Shown here one piece after another: positions 1 through 7,189 of a DNA stretch of 36,563 nucleotides. Each line of letters begins with the position of its first letter. The first letter of the stretch is position 1. Position numbers and translations under genes: made by a program. Under the pieces are notes generated by a model, which saw only the letters and a program-made list of their open reading frames with translations, had not been told where the DNA came from and did not search any database. The stretch spans positions 1-36,563 of IMG/VR virus record IMGVR_UViG_3300031730_000015; one strand, written 5' to 3'. This DNA comes from a virus.

Positions 1-156
1 GCCACCGCCGCCGCCGCCGCCACCGCCTACGCCGCCGACGACGCGCGTCGCGTGATCCGTACTCAAAAGCTGAGAGAGATGTACCTGGACCTCCTCACGA
101 AGGTAACGGCCAATGCGAGCGAAGCTCGCGAGGCGGAAGCGACGGTAGCAACGTGA
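1..156 (+). CDS. C-terminal end of an unknown Ala-rich early protein (5' truncated)
   Basis: The frame is open from base 1 to a TGA at 154-156. It encodes an Ala-rich tail that begins on a run of GCC/ACC codons and continues with [16 protein letters not shown] and then a short amphipathic helix. The stop overlaps the GTG start of the Bet gene (GTGA), so it belongs to the same operon. Its composition fits the missing C-terminus of the protein begun at 35980. I infer that the two are one gene split by the contig ends in a low-complexity GCC tract. Function unknown. Confidence 0.6.
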   Translation, partial: ATAAAAATAYAADDARRVIRTQKLREMYLDLLTKVTANASEAREAEATVAT

Positions 157-1061
157 GCGCTATTGTTCATTCGCAGTCGCAGGACTGGTCGCGCGACCAG
201 ATGGACCTGATCAAGGCCACGTTTGCTGCGGGCACGACAGACCACGAGTTCCAGTTGTTCGTGCAGACGTGCAAGCGCCTGGGGCTCGACCCGTTCGCGC
301 GTCAGGCATTCTGCGTGAAGCGCGGCGGGGTTGCGCAGACGCAGGTGTCAATCGATGGCCTCCGCGTCGTTGCCGAACGCTCGGGCGAATACGAGGGGCA
401 GACTGCCGCGCAGTGGTGTGGCAAGGACGGCGCCTGGCGTGACGTCTGGCTGGAGGGTGCGCCGCCCGCCGCCGCACGCGTGGGCGTCTATCGGCGCGGT
501 CATCGCGAGCCGATGTACGCCGTGGCTCGGCACGTGTCGTTCGCGCAATCGTCCACGACTTGGACGAAGATGCCCGACATCATGCTCGCGAAGTGCGCGG
601 AGGCGCAGGCGCTACGCAAGGCGTTCCCGCAGGACCTCTCGGGCATCTACACGCCCGATGAGATGGGGCAGGCCGAGAACGATCCCGAGACGCAGCCTAT
701 CAGCGCTCCGCTTGCCACGTACGCACATGGCCCCGAGGAGCGCGAGCGATCGCAGAAGCAGAACGCGTCGCGACCGAGCATCGACGAAGCGAAGGCCACG
801 GCGGACGGCTGGATCAACACGTTCCGAACGTTCGTTCACGTGGACGAAGTCGTCAAATGGCTGCCGACCATGATCGGCGCGTGGGACGTGAGCGACAAGC
901 GGCACCGAGGGCGCGTCTACAAAGCGTGCCTCGCGCACGTCGAGACGGGCATCGTCGAAGGGCTGAGCGACATCGGCCTCAAGGAAGCGTGGGAATACCA
1001 CCTTGGCATCGCGCGCGGGACGATTCCGACGGCGGTCGTCGAAGCGGAGGTGATGACGTGA
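153..1061 (+). CDS. bet: Phage recombination protein Bet (RecT/Redbeta family)
   Basis: A 302-residue single-strand annealing recombinase. Family members coat ssDNA and anneal complementary strands during phage recombination and concatemer formation. The core has the Bet hallmarks GLDPFARQ (residues 44-51), QVSIDGLR (64-71) and [13 protein letters not shown] (147-159). The last ~120 residues are an extension with no recognised domain. The start is GTG at 153, overlapping the previous stop. It is the third gene of the rightward early operon if the ends are joined. No exonuclease partner of the Exo, RecE or YqaJ type is recognisable next to it, so it may work alone or with a host nuclease. Family assignment is firm; the partner question is open. 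Confidence 0.93.
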   Translation: MSAIVHSQSQDWSRDQMDLIKATFAAGTTDHEFQLFVQTCKRLGLDPFARQAFCVKRGGVAQTQVSIDGLRVVAERSGEYEGQTAAQWCGKDGAWRDVWLEGAPPAAARVGVYRRGHREPMYAVARHVSFAQSSTTWTKMPDIMLAKCAEAQALRKAFPQDLSGIYTPDEMGQAENDPETQPISAPLATYAHGPEERERSQKQNASRPSIDEAKATADGWINTFRTFVHVDEVVKWLPTMIGAWDVSDKRHRGRVYKACLAHVETGIVEGLSDIGLKEAWEYHLGIARGTIPTAVVEAEVMT

Positions 1062-1588
1062 ACATCGCAGAGCGTCAACGCCAGTACGCGATCGGCGAGC
1101 AGGTCGGCATGATCACGTTCATCGGCGACGGCACGAAGAAGCTGCGCCGCTGCGAGATCACCGAAATCCACGGACGCGGTGCGAAGGTGAAGTTCCTTGA
1201 GGGCTCCAAGGGCGGCGCGTTCGTCTTCTGGAACCAGATCGAGAAGCTCGAAGGTGCATCGCTGCCCGCGCGCGTCGAGCCGCCTGCTCCACGCGAGCCC
1301 GTCATCCTTCCGCCGCCGCCCGTGGTGCTGCCGAAGGTCGCACCGAAGATGAAGCCGGCGCGCGTCGGCGCCACCTCGGACGATCTCGATGCGCTGATTC
1401 AGATGGCGAACGAGGTCGCGAACGACATCGCCGTGCAGCAGGCACAGCGGTTCGCGCAGATCAAGGCGCTCGAAGCCGAGGCGAAGGCTATCGCCGACGA
1501 GATCGAGCGGCTGCGTGAAGAGCACAGGCAGACGCACGAGCGCACCGAAGCGCTTCGCAAGCTCGGTGCGATGCGGGAGGGCGCATGA
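1058..1588 (+). CDS. Unknown early protein: small beta N-terminus plus coiled coil
   Basis: Starts at GTG 1058, which overlaps the Bet stop (GTGA), and ends in an ATGA overlap with the methyltransferase start. The product is 176 residues. Residues ~13-65 are short alternating beta-like segments with basic residues, compatible with an SH3- or KOW-like fold. Residues ~70-95 are a Pro-rich linker. Residues ~105-170 are a charged heptad-like coiled coil ([15 protein letters not shown]). I do not recognise the family. Placement directly after Bet suggests an accessory recombination or DNA-binding role, but that is inference. An upstream in-frame start would run inside bet and is unlikely. Confidence 0.75.
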   Translation: MNIAERQRQYAIGEQVGMITFIGDGTKKLRRCEITEIHGRGAKVKFLEGSKGGAFVFWNQIEKLEGASLPARVEPPAPREPVILPPPPVVLPKVAPKMKPARVGATSDDLDALIQMANEVANDIAVQQAQRFAQIKALEAEAKAIADEIERLREEHRQTHERTEALRKLGAMREGA

Positions 1589-2871
1589 GCGGCCTCATGG
1601 TCGATCTCTTCGCGGGCGGTGGCGGCACGTCCACGGGCATCGAGCAGGCGCTCGGTCGTTCGCCCGACATCGCCGTCAACCACGACCCGATCGCGATCGC
1701 GATGCACGAGCGCAACCATCCGCGCGCGTTGCACTTCTGCGAATCGGTCCGCGTGCTGAAGCCGCTCGACGCGACGGGCGGACGTCCGGTGTCGCTGCTC
1801 TGGCTCTCCCCCGATTGCACGCACTTCTCGAAGACGAAGGGCGGGAAGCCGCGTGACGCCGAGATCCGATCCCTCGCCGAGGTGGGCATCGATTGGGCGA
1901 AGGACACGCGGCCCACCGTCATCATCCTCGAGAACGTCGAGGAGTTCGTAGGGTGGGGACCGCTCGACGTGCACAACTACCCGATCAAGGCGCGCGCAGG
2001 CGAGATGTTCAACGAGTACGTCTCCAAGCTCCGCGCGCTCGGCTACGCGGTCGAGTGGCGTAATCTCGTGGCGTGCGACTACGGCGCGCCGACGAATCGC
2101 AAGCGCCTGTTCCTGATCGCACGTTGCGACGGCCACCCCATCGTGTGGCCGACGCCCACGCATGGGCCTGGACGCGCACCGTTTCGGACGGCCGCCGAGA
2201 TCATCGACTGGTCCCTCCCGTGTCCGTCCATCTTCGAACGCCCGAAGCAGCTCGCCGAGAAGACGCTCCAGCGCATCGCGCACGGCGTGCATCGCTACGT
2301 GCTCGGCACCGATCGGCCGTACATGGTCGGCGACCACGCTGCCGCCACGCTCGTGCACTCGGGCAACGGTGAGCGCACGGGACAGACGCCGCGCACGTAC
2401 GACCTGCGCAAGCCGCTCGGCACCGTCGTCGCAGGCGGCGTGAAGCATCGTCTCGTGGCTGCGTTCATCACGAAGCACTTCGGAGGCGTCGTAGGTCACG
2501 ACATGCATCGCCCGGTCGGCGCCGTCACCGCCCGCGACCATCACGCGCTCACGGCGGCGCTTCTGTCCGAGGGGGCTCACGAGGCTGCGGTGCGTGAGCT
2601 ACTCGCGCGCTTCCCGGCTGAGGAGCGCTACGCACGTCCGCTGTTTGGCGCGGGGGTCACGATTACGGATATCGGCTCGCGGATGCTCAGGCCGCGCGAG
2701 CTGTTCAACGCGCAGGGCTTCCCGTCGTCGTACGTCATCGACCTCGAAGTGAACGGGAAACGACTCACCGCAGAGCAGCAGACGCATCTCGCAGGCAACA
2801 GCGTGCCGCCCGTGTTCGCGGAGCGACTCGCGGCAGCAAACGTTCTCGAACGACAGGAGCGTGCAGCGTGA
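1585..2871 (+). CDS. C5 cytosine-specific DNA methyltransferase
   Basis: A 428-residue DNA (cytosine-5) methyltransferase that would transfer a methyl group from AdoMet to cytosine in a specific site, probably to protect phage DNA from host restriction. Visible motifs are I (DLFAGGGG, residues 7-14, AdoMet binding), the catalytic loop with Cys78 in SPDCTHFSK, VI (LENVEEF, ENV ~116-118), an NRKRLF segment near 178 and X (GNSVPP, ~404-409). The catalytic motif reads PDC-T-H-FS instead of the usual PPCQ-FS. A similar variant is known in phage enzymes. Start ATG 1585 has GGGAGG upstream and a 4-base overlap with the previous gene. No cognate restriction enzyme is adjacent. Confidence 0.93.
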   Translation: MSGLMVDLFAGGGGTSTGIEQALGRSPDIAVNHDPIAIAMHERNHPRALHFCESVRVLKPLDATGGRPVSLLWLSPDCTHFSKTKGGKPRDAEIRSLAEVGIDWAKDTRPTVIILENVEEFVGWGPLDVHNYPIKARAGEMFNEYVSKLRALGYAVEWRNLVACDYGAPTNRKRLFLIARCDGHPIVWPTPTHGPGRAPFRTAAEIIDWSLPCPSIFERPKQLAEKTLQRIAHGVHRYVLGTDRPYMVGDHAAATLVHSGNGERTGQTPRTYDLRKPLGTVVAGGVKHRLVAAFITKHFGGVVGHDMHRPVGAVTARDHHALTAALLSEGAHEAAVRELLARFPAEERYARPLFGAGVTITDIGSRMLRPRELFNAQGFPSSYVIDLEVNGKRLTAEQQTHLAGNSVPPVFAERLAAANVLERQERAA

Positions 2872-3101
2872 CCGACCGACTGCGCAGGTACGAATCGGCA
2901 CTTGTGGACATCCGCGAGAGCGGGTGCTTTCTGTTTCGCGGCGAACATGCGGTCGTGAGTCTCACGAACTGCGACGCATCGCGCGATGCGCTGGACTACG
3001 TGCTCCAACGCGTACGCGCCGAGATTGCAACGTCCGAATCCATCGCCCGCGGTGAGTGCGTCTCATGCGGCTACACCCCTTGCATGTGTGACCAGCAATG
3101 A
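2868..3101 (+). CDS. Small early protein with C-terminal Cys cluster
   Basis: Encodes 77 residues from GTG 2868 (GTGA overlap with the methyltransferase stop) and ends in an ATGA overlap with the next gene. The C-terminus has CVSCGYTPCMC, two close Cys pairs that look like a minimal zinc-binding knuckle. The first ~55 residues look like a compact alpha/beta domain. No family recognised. The strict overlaps on both sides make it a credible gene despite its size. Confidence 0.7.
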   Translation: MTDRLRRYESALVDIRESGCFLFRGEHAVVSLTNCDASRDALDYVLQRVRAEIATSESIARGECVSCGYTPCMCDQQ

Positions 3102-3457
3102 AGCTCCCTATCCTCCTCCACGCAGTTACCTCCGACGACGGCAAGCGGTGCGCGCCGGAGTGTATGCACCGAAATGGTGCGGACGACCTCTGCGAGGCAC
3201 TCGGACGGTCAATAACGTTCGACGGTGATGTGGGTGCGTGGGTTCGCGCCGACGCCTGCATCGCCGCGTCCGCCGCTGCCGTGGAGCACGCAGGAATCGC
3301 GATGTGCGACGTGGTCGATCTCGTTCAGGAGCACCTCGGACGAGCCGAAGCCGCGCGATTTCAGGAGGCGATCGAGGCGACGGATGGGCGCACCATCCCA
3401 CCCGTCGCGCTCGAGCCCACCATCGAAGGCGGCCGTGGGCTGGGCGGCGAGCGATGA
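3098..3457 (+). CDS. Hypothetical early protein, 119 aa
   Basis: Starts at ATG 3098 inside the stop of the preceding gene and ends in an ATGA overlap with the excisionase start. It has a Cys/His-containing N-terminal third (CAPECMHRNGADDLC, residues ~18-32), which may bind metal, followed by an acidic helical part. I do not recognise a family. It sits between the methyltransferase and the integration module in the rightward operon. Confidence 0.7.
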   Translation: MKLPILLHAVTSDDGKRCAPECMHRNGADDLCEALGRSITFDGDVGAWVRADACIAASAAAVEHAGIAMCDVVDLVQEHLGRAEAARFQEAIEATDGRTIPPVALEPTIEGGRGLGGER

Positions 3458-3771
3458 GCGCCGCTCGCCGCCCTACGCCGCTCGCAACGCAGTCGGAAGC
3501 GGCGGCGTACCTGCACCTCAGCCTGCGCGGCTTCTATCGGCACGTTGCCGGGAAGCTCGGACGCATCCGCATCGGCGGCCGTTGGATGTACGAATACGAG
3601 GACCTAGATCGATGGCTCGCCACGCAGAAGGTTGGACCCTCTACACCGACCCCCGTAACGGGTTCCAGATCTGCCGGTTCACGTGGCAAGGGAAGCGCCA
3701 CAACATCAGCACGCGCGAACGAGATCCTGCGAGCGCTTCGGAAGCGGCAGCCCGTATCTACGCCGACGTGA
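3454..3771 (+). CDS. xis: Excisionase-like helix-turn-helix protein (MerR/HTH_17 type)
   Basis: Starts at ATG 3454 (ATGA overlap) and encodes 105 residues. Residues ~10-57 match the small winged HTH found in excisionases: ATQSEAAAYLHLSLRGFYRH, then a wing with RIGGRW and a closing DLDRWLA. The remaining ~48 residues are a basic, low-complexity tail. It lies immediately before the integrase and overlaps its first 160 bases in another frame, so both are made from one transcript. It probably biases integrase towards excision by bending attP/attR DNA. A role as a small transcription regulator cannot be excluded. Confidence 0.8.
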   Translation: MSAARRPTPLATQSEAAAYLHLSLRGFYRHVAGKLGRIRIGGRWMYEYEDLDRWLATQKVGPSTPTPVTGSRSAGSRGKGSATTSARANEILRALRKRQPVSTPT

Positions 3772-4757
3772 TCGCTGGTCGTGCGGTGGCATCGCAGCGC
3801 CGCGCTTCGAGCATCGGTCCCACGGTCAGCGAGATCGCCGCCCTGTGGGCGAACGGTCTTCGGCTCTCTCCCGAGACCGTCGCGGTCTATGCGATGTATG
3901 CGCAGTCGATCTGGAACGAGCACTTCCGGATGATGGACGCGATCGACGACGCTTCGGTCTCCACGTACATCATCACGCGCCTTGGTTGCGTGACGCGCTC
4001 GACGGTCTGCAAGGAGCTGTCCGCGCTCCGGGGCTTCCTGCGGTGGTGCAAGGTGCACGGCCACCTGAGCGTCATCCCGCACATCGAGAGCCCGCCTGCG
4101 AGCACTACGGGCACGCGGAGCCCCATGGGCACGCGGCAGACGGTGGAGCTTTCGGAGGAGGAGCTAGACCGTGTGCTCGAAGCGATGCCGGAGCGCACGG
4201 GCGGTGGACGCGGGGGCAATCCCGCGCGCGCGTTCTTCACAGTGCTCGCCGAGACGGGGCTACGCCGCTCGACGCTCTTCCGTCTGCACGCGCCGGGCGA
4301 CTACTACCCGGGGCGCTCGACGCTCCGGATACGTGGCGAGACGGACAAGGCGCGCTTCCACCGCGAGGTAGCGATCACCGCACGAGCTCGGGCCGTGCTC
4401 GACGCCGTGTGCCCCGAGGTCGGGCCGATCTTCAAGCGCGTGGACTACCGGGAGACGATTCGCCGTGCGGGCCGCGATGCCGGGCTCGAACCGCATCGAG
4501 CAGCGCGCCTGAGCTTCCACGACTTCCGGCACGCCCGGACGACGCACCTGCTCGAGCGCACGAAGAACCTGGCCGGCGTCGCGTATCTGCTCGGGCACAC
4601 GAATATCACGACCACAAACCGCTACGTCCGCCCCAACCAGCGGGCAGGCGAAGCGGCCCTAGCCGATGCATTCCGGCCACCAAGTGGCCACCGCGCGAGA
4701 ACGACGTCGAAGACGAAGAAGAAGCCGAAACCGAAATCGCCCCGTGGGAAAGCCTAG
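3612..4757 (+). CDS. int: Tyrosine recombinase, phage integrase
   Basis: A 381-residue site-specific recombinase for integration and excision at a tRNA-Leu gene. The start ATG 3612 is chosen because GWTLYTDPRNGFQIC onward reads as an N-terminal arm-binding domain. Longer upstream readings run through the excisionase. The catalytic set is complete: Arg218 (ETGLRRS), Lys246 (ETDKARF), His303-x-x-Arg306 (FHDFRHA), His329 (LLGHTN) and nucleophile Tyr338 (NRYV). A very basic tail (KTKKKPKPK) ends it. The TAG stop at 4755-4757 directly abuts the attP core. Confidence 0.96.
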   Translation: MARHAEGWTLYTDPRNGFQICRFTWQGKRHNISTRERDPASASEAAARIYADVIAGRAVASQRRASSIGPTVSEIAALWANGLRLSPETVAVYAMYAQSIWNEHFRMMDAIDDASVSTYIITRLGCVTRSTVCKELSALRGFLRWCKVHGHLSVIPHIESPPASTTGTRSPMGTRQTVELSEEELDRVLEAMPERTGGGRGGNPARAFFTVLAETGLRRSTLFRLHAPGDYYPGRSTLRIRGETDKARFHREVAITARARAVLDAVCPEVGPIFKRVDYRETIRRAGRDAGLEPHRAARLSFHDFRHARTTHLLERTKNLAGVAYLLGHTNITTTNRYVRPNQRAGEAALADAFRPPSGHRARTTSKTKKKPKPKSPRGKA

Positions 4758-4812
4758 TGCGAGAAGCGGGACTCGAACCCGCACGCCTCACGGCGCTGGA
4801 ACCTAAATCTAG
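4758..4812 (-). other. attP: attP core: 3' half of a tRNA-Leu(UAG) gene
   Basis: Read on the minus strand from 4812 to 4758, this is the 3' part of a tRNA-Leu. Anticodon stem-loop: 5' strand 4812-4808, loop TTTAGGT with anticodon TAG at 4805-4803, 3' strand 4800-4796. A short variable arm follows (4795-4783), then the T arm GCGGG-TTCGAGT-CCCGC (4782-4766), acceptor strand TTCTCGC (4765-4759) and discriminator A (4758). The D arm and 5' half are missing. One base pair of the anticodon stem is mismatched, and the CCA position reads CTA, so identity ends there. This fits an attachment site that restores the host tRNA on integration. Phage genes on both sides mean this is attP, not attL or attR. 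Confidence 0.85.
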
Positions 4813-4821
4813 CGCAGCACT

Positions 4822-4865
4822 GCATTTTACGTGGATTACGCACGGCGCCGTGTGCCACGAAATGC
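4822..4865. repeat. Nested inverted repeat beside attP, possible bidirectional terminator
   Basis: The outer arms GCATTTTACGTGG (4822-4834) and CCACGAAATGC (4855-4865) pair apart from a 2-base bulge. Inside them is a perfect palindrome CACGGCGCCGTG (4841-4852). The element lies exactly between the convergent integrase (+) and amidase (-) genes. It could end both operons or be part of the attP recognition region. There is no clear U-tract, so the terminator role is inference. Confidence 0.5.
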
Positions 4866-4909
4866 CAGGAAATCGCGTTCGGGCATGTGATTCTGGCTAC
4901 TGTGGCCAC

Positions 4910-5479
4910 TCAGCCGTAGCCGTGGCTTCGCAGCCACCGCATGACGAGCCCGCCGCAGTCGATCTTGCGCTTGCTCACGTGGATGTGCTCGCAGTGGCCC
5001 GCGAACTTCCGCACGTCGATTACGTCGTAGCCGGGCGCCGTGACGCGGGGGATGCCGAAGCGCTCGGAGAGCTCGTCGGCGAGTGCCACGATCGTTGCGT
5101 ACTGCGCGGGCGTGAAGTCGAGCGCCACGAACGGGCGACCGTGCGCACGCGCCGCTACGGTGTCGCGAGGGAACTTGGACGACACGTTCACGGCGACGGC
5201 GGGGTTCACGATCTCGATGCCGACGAGGCGCCCGTTCGCGCGCGAGCCCGCGTGGTAGCAGACCGTCGTCGCCGGGTCCGCGCAGCGCTTCAGCGCGCCG
5301 TCGTAGCCGATGACGTAGTGGATGCTCAGCCCGCGATGCTGGAGCGTCCGCACGACGGCGTCAGGCGCGCCCTGGCCCGCCGTCCAATGCCAGACGACGC
5401 CCGCGACCGGCTCCTTGCGAAGTCGGCAGTCGGCGCCGCCTGGAGCCCACACGTAGTCGGGGCCGGCCGGGGCGTTCAC
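4910..5479 (-). CDS. N-acetylmuramoyl-L-alanine amidase (endolysin, Amidase_2 type)
   Basis: A 189-residue peptidoglycan amidase, cutting the bond between N-acetylmuramic acid and L-alanine for host lysis. Zn-ligand candidates are His31 (VVWHWTAG), His162 (FAGHCEHIH) and Cys175 (KIDCGG). The family features SIHYVIGYDG (52-61) and HAGSRANGRLVGIEI (76-90) are present. The start GTG 5479 overlaps the stop of the upstream gene. Starting further upstream would add Arg-rich antisense-like sequence. No signal peptide is seen, so release should depend on a holin. It is the last gene of the leftward operon. Confidence 0.9.
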   Translation of the reverse strand: MNAPAGPDYVWAPGGADCRLRKEPVAGVVWHWTAGQGAPDAVVRTLQHRGLSIHYVIGYDGALKRCADPATTVCYHAGSRANGRLVGIEIVNPAVAVNVSSKFPRDTVAARAHGRPFVALDFTPAQYATIVALADELSERFGIPRVTAPGYDVIDVRKFAGHCEHIHVSKRKIDCGGLVMRWLRSHGYG

Positions 5480-5688
5480 GGCGTGTCGCTCCGGTCGGGC
5501 TCGCCGTGCCGCAACTTGTCGTGGAAGCGACGATCGATCTCGTCCTGGACCTTCTTCTCGTGACGTCGCCGCCACGGTCCGCGGAACAGGCGCATCACGC
5601 CGCCGATGAACTTGCCGACCTTCGGGACCTTTTCGATCTCGTCGATCCACGGCGTCTTCGGGGGAACCTCTTCGAGCTTCGACATCAT
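5476..5688 (-). CDS. Small basic protein of the lysis region, 70 aa
   Basis: Starts at ATG 5688 in an ATGA overlap with the upstream tail-like gene (a second ATG is at 5685) and ends in a GTGA overlap with the amidase. A short amphipathic stretch (VGKFIGGVMRLFRGPW, residues ~23-39) is followed by a highly charged tail. It is too short and polar for a standard holin. Function unknown; a membrane-peripheral lysis helper is possible. Confidence 0.7.
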   Translation of the reverse strand: MMSKLEEVPPKTPWIDEIEKVPKVGKFIGGVMRLFRGPWRRRHEKKVQDEIDRRFHDKLRHGEPDRSDTP

Positions 5689-6191
5689 TGGCCTCCGAGC
5701 ACCCAGTAGGACGTGGCGGTCTCGCGGTAGACGAGCACCGTCTGTGCGAGCACGCCGTTGTTCGCGCTCACTGCCGAGTCCGGCACGGGCGACATGTTCG
5801 CGTCGGCGGCCGCGCCGTTGATCGTGCACGTCGCGGCCGTCAGAAAGTTCCACCCGAACGCCTGGTTGTTGATCTTCGAGCAGCGCCGCGGAGGCGTGCC
5901 CGGCACCCAGAGCGCGACCTGCGCCTCGGACGGCAACGTGACGTTGACGACGCCCGCTGCGTTCGAGAGTGCGATGTGCTCCGCGGCGCTGTTCCAATCG
6001 TATGCGGCGTCCGGAACGACCGTCACAGCGTTCTGGAGCAGCGCGAGCGCCGCTGCGAGCGTCGCGGACGACACGCCTTCGATGCCCGTACCTGCCGCGT
6101 TGAGGCGCAGCAGCTCGAGCGCGGCGACGACGCCGATCGGCGCGACACGCGGGCCCGGTCCGACCGCGAGCGTGTCTGCGACGGCGCTCAC
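5685..6191 (-). CDS. Probable tail-fibre or virion surface protein
   Basis: A 168-residue protein from GTG 6191 (overlapping the 54-residue gene upstream). The C-terminal two thirds have the beta-strand pattern common in phage fibres: strands around VVNVTLPSEAQVALWVPG, then N-Q-A-F-G-W-N-F, a TINGAAADAN turn and the closing TSYWVLGG. The N-terminal part is Ala/Leu-rich and helical. It lies between lysis genes rather than with other tail genes, a common place for late fibre genes. Assignment is by pattern, not by a family I can name. Confidence 0.6.
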   Translation of the reverse strand: MSAVADTLAVGPGPRVAPIGVVAALELLRLNAAGTGIEGVSSATLAAALALLQNAVTVVPDAAYDWNSAAEHIALSNAAGVVNVTLPSEAQVALWVPGTPPRRCSKINNQAFGWNFLTAATCTINGAAADANMSPVPDSAVSANNGVLAQTVLVYRETATSYWVLGGQ

Positions 6192-6352
6192 TTGTCACCC
6201 ACCAGCGGCTGCGGCGCAGCGATGCCGCCCGCGATCGCGAGCACGCTCACGCCCTCGACGACGCGGCCCATGCAACACAGGACGACGCCTGCGGTGAGCG
6301 CGAGCCCGAACGCAACCGCGCTCGGAACGTTCCAGACCTTCTCTTCATTCAT
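6188..6352 (-). CDS. Small two-segment membrane protein, holin candidate
   Basis: Encodes 54 residues from ATG 6352. The start lies 8 bases inside the upstream gene, and the stop overlaps the next start (GTGA). Residues ~9-28 are a hydrophobic segment (VPSAVAFGLALTAGVVLCCM) and ~31-46 a second one, separated by a Gly-Arg turn, with a short hydrophilic tail ending in GDK. Size and topology fit a class II holin, and the amidase gene lies downstream in the same operon. No sequence family is recognised. Confidence 0.6.
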   Translation of the reverse strand: MNEEKVWNVPSAVAFGLALTAGVVLCCMGRVVEGVSVLAIAGGIAAPQPLVGDK

Positions 6353-6773
6353 GGCCACCTACCTCTTCGTGCTGCGTCGGCATCACTGCCGGGGTATCGT
6401 TTGCGGGCGTGACGCGGTTGCGCTCGAGCAGGAACACGCGCCGGGCGAGCGCGGCGTTGCGCCGCTCGCAGTCGTCGTTCCGCTCGTCGAGCTTGAGCAC
6501 ACGCGCTTCACGCTCGGCGTCGCGTGCTTCGAGCATCTCGACGCGTGCGCCGAGGTCGCCCACCTGCGCGCCACGGAGATCGCTCTCGGTGCGCGACTGG
6601 TCGAGCCTGTCGCCGAGACGACGGCAGTCCTCGTCGCGCCGCTCGAGCACGCGCGCAAGGGCGCTGTCTTCGCGCTCTCCACGTGCCGTGCGCGCCGCGA
6701 ACGTCTTGCCGAGCACGCCCGCGACAGTGCCCACTGCGCCTGCGAGAACTCCGACTATGGTAGGGTCGATCAT
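6345..6773 (-). CDS. Membrane-anchored coiled-coil protein (i-spanin-like candidate)
   Basis: A 142-residue protein from ATG 6773 (ATGA overlap with the lipoprotein gene upstream). An N-terminal hydrophobic segment (residues ~4-22, TIVGVLAGAVGTVAGVLG) is followed by ~95 residues of charged heptads rich in Arg, Glu, Asp and Leu, then a Pro/Thr-rich tail. This matches inner-membrane spanins (Rz type): one N-terminal anchor and a periplasmic coiled coil. The adjacent lipoprotein gene strengthens the idea of a two-component spanin. An alternative is a holin-like or tail-length accessory protein. Confidence 0.6.
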   Translation of the reverse strand: MIDPTIVGVLAGAVGTVAGVLGKTFAARTARGEREDSALARVLERRDEDCRRLGDRLDQSRTESDLRGAQVGDLGARVEMLEARDAEREARVLKLDERNDDCERRNAALARRVFLLERNRVTPANDTPAVMPTQHEEVGGHE

Positions 6774-7189
6774 TGCGATGCCTCCGCGCGCGTGAGCACG
6801 CCGTCCCAAAGCCTCGGGTCCTGATGGAGCGCGTCGCTGCGGTTCCACGGGAGCGCGCCGTCTACGCGCGTGAGCTGATGGCCCGTGCACGCGCTCAGCC
6901 AATGCACGGTCTCGTGTCGTACGAGCGCCCGCGTCGTCGCGTCGTCGAGCCCGTCGCGAATGACGAGCGTGTCGCCGAGCGTGAACGCCAGCGTGCACCA
7001 TCCGCCGTCGCACGCGGGCAGCGGCTCGAGCGCGATGTCGGGCTCGTGGCAGTCGTCGGCGGGCAGCGTCGCGTCGGCGCGCCACTCGATGCGCACGCGG
7101 TCCACGTCGGACGCGTAGGGCGTCTGCGATGCGGGTACGCCACGCGGATCGCACGCGATGACGGTGGCGAGGATGAGCGGGAGCTTCAT
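6770..7189 (-). CDS. Lipoprotein with HEXXH zinc-metallopeptidase motif
   Basis: 139 residues from ATG 7189. MKLPLILATVIAC is a short lipoprotein signal with lipobox V-I-A-Cys13. The mature protein contains HETVH (residues 92-96), the zinc-protease consensus HEXXH, with a nearby CTGH and His122 in DALHQDPRLW as candidate further ligands. Four Cys occur in the mature part. It overlaps the coiled-coil membrane protein gene downstream (ATGA) within the lysis cassette, so it could serve as an outer-membrane lysis or envelope-processing protein. Asp at +2 would mean inner-membrane retention in E. coli, but the host rule is unknown. Catalytic activity is inferred from the motif alone. Confidence 0.72.
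   Translation of the reverse strand: MKLPLILATVIACDPRGVPASQTPYASDVDRVRIEWRADATLPADDCHEPDIALEPLPACDGGWCTLAFTLGDTLVIRDGLDDATTRALVRHETVHWLSACTGHQLTRVDGALPWNRSDALHQDPRLWDGVLTRAEASQ

Noticed and set aside
1-30. GCC/ACC triplet run as a regulatory repeat
   Set aside because: It is in frame as Ala/Thr codons of a protein end; low complexity is explained by coding.
4758-4812. Functional tRNA gene
   Set aside because: Only the 3' half is present, without the D arm and acceptor 5' strand; the anticodon stem has a mismatch.
3683-5563. 626-codon open frame on the plus strand
   Set aside because: It is Arg/Ala-rich and runs through int, attP and the opposite strand of the amidase. This is a by-product of high third-position GC.
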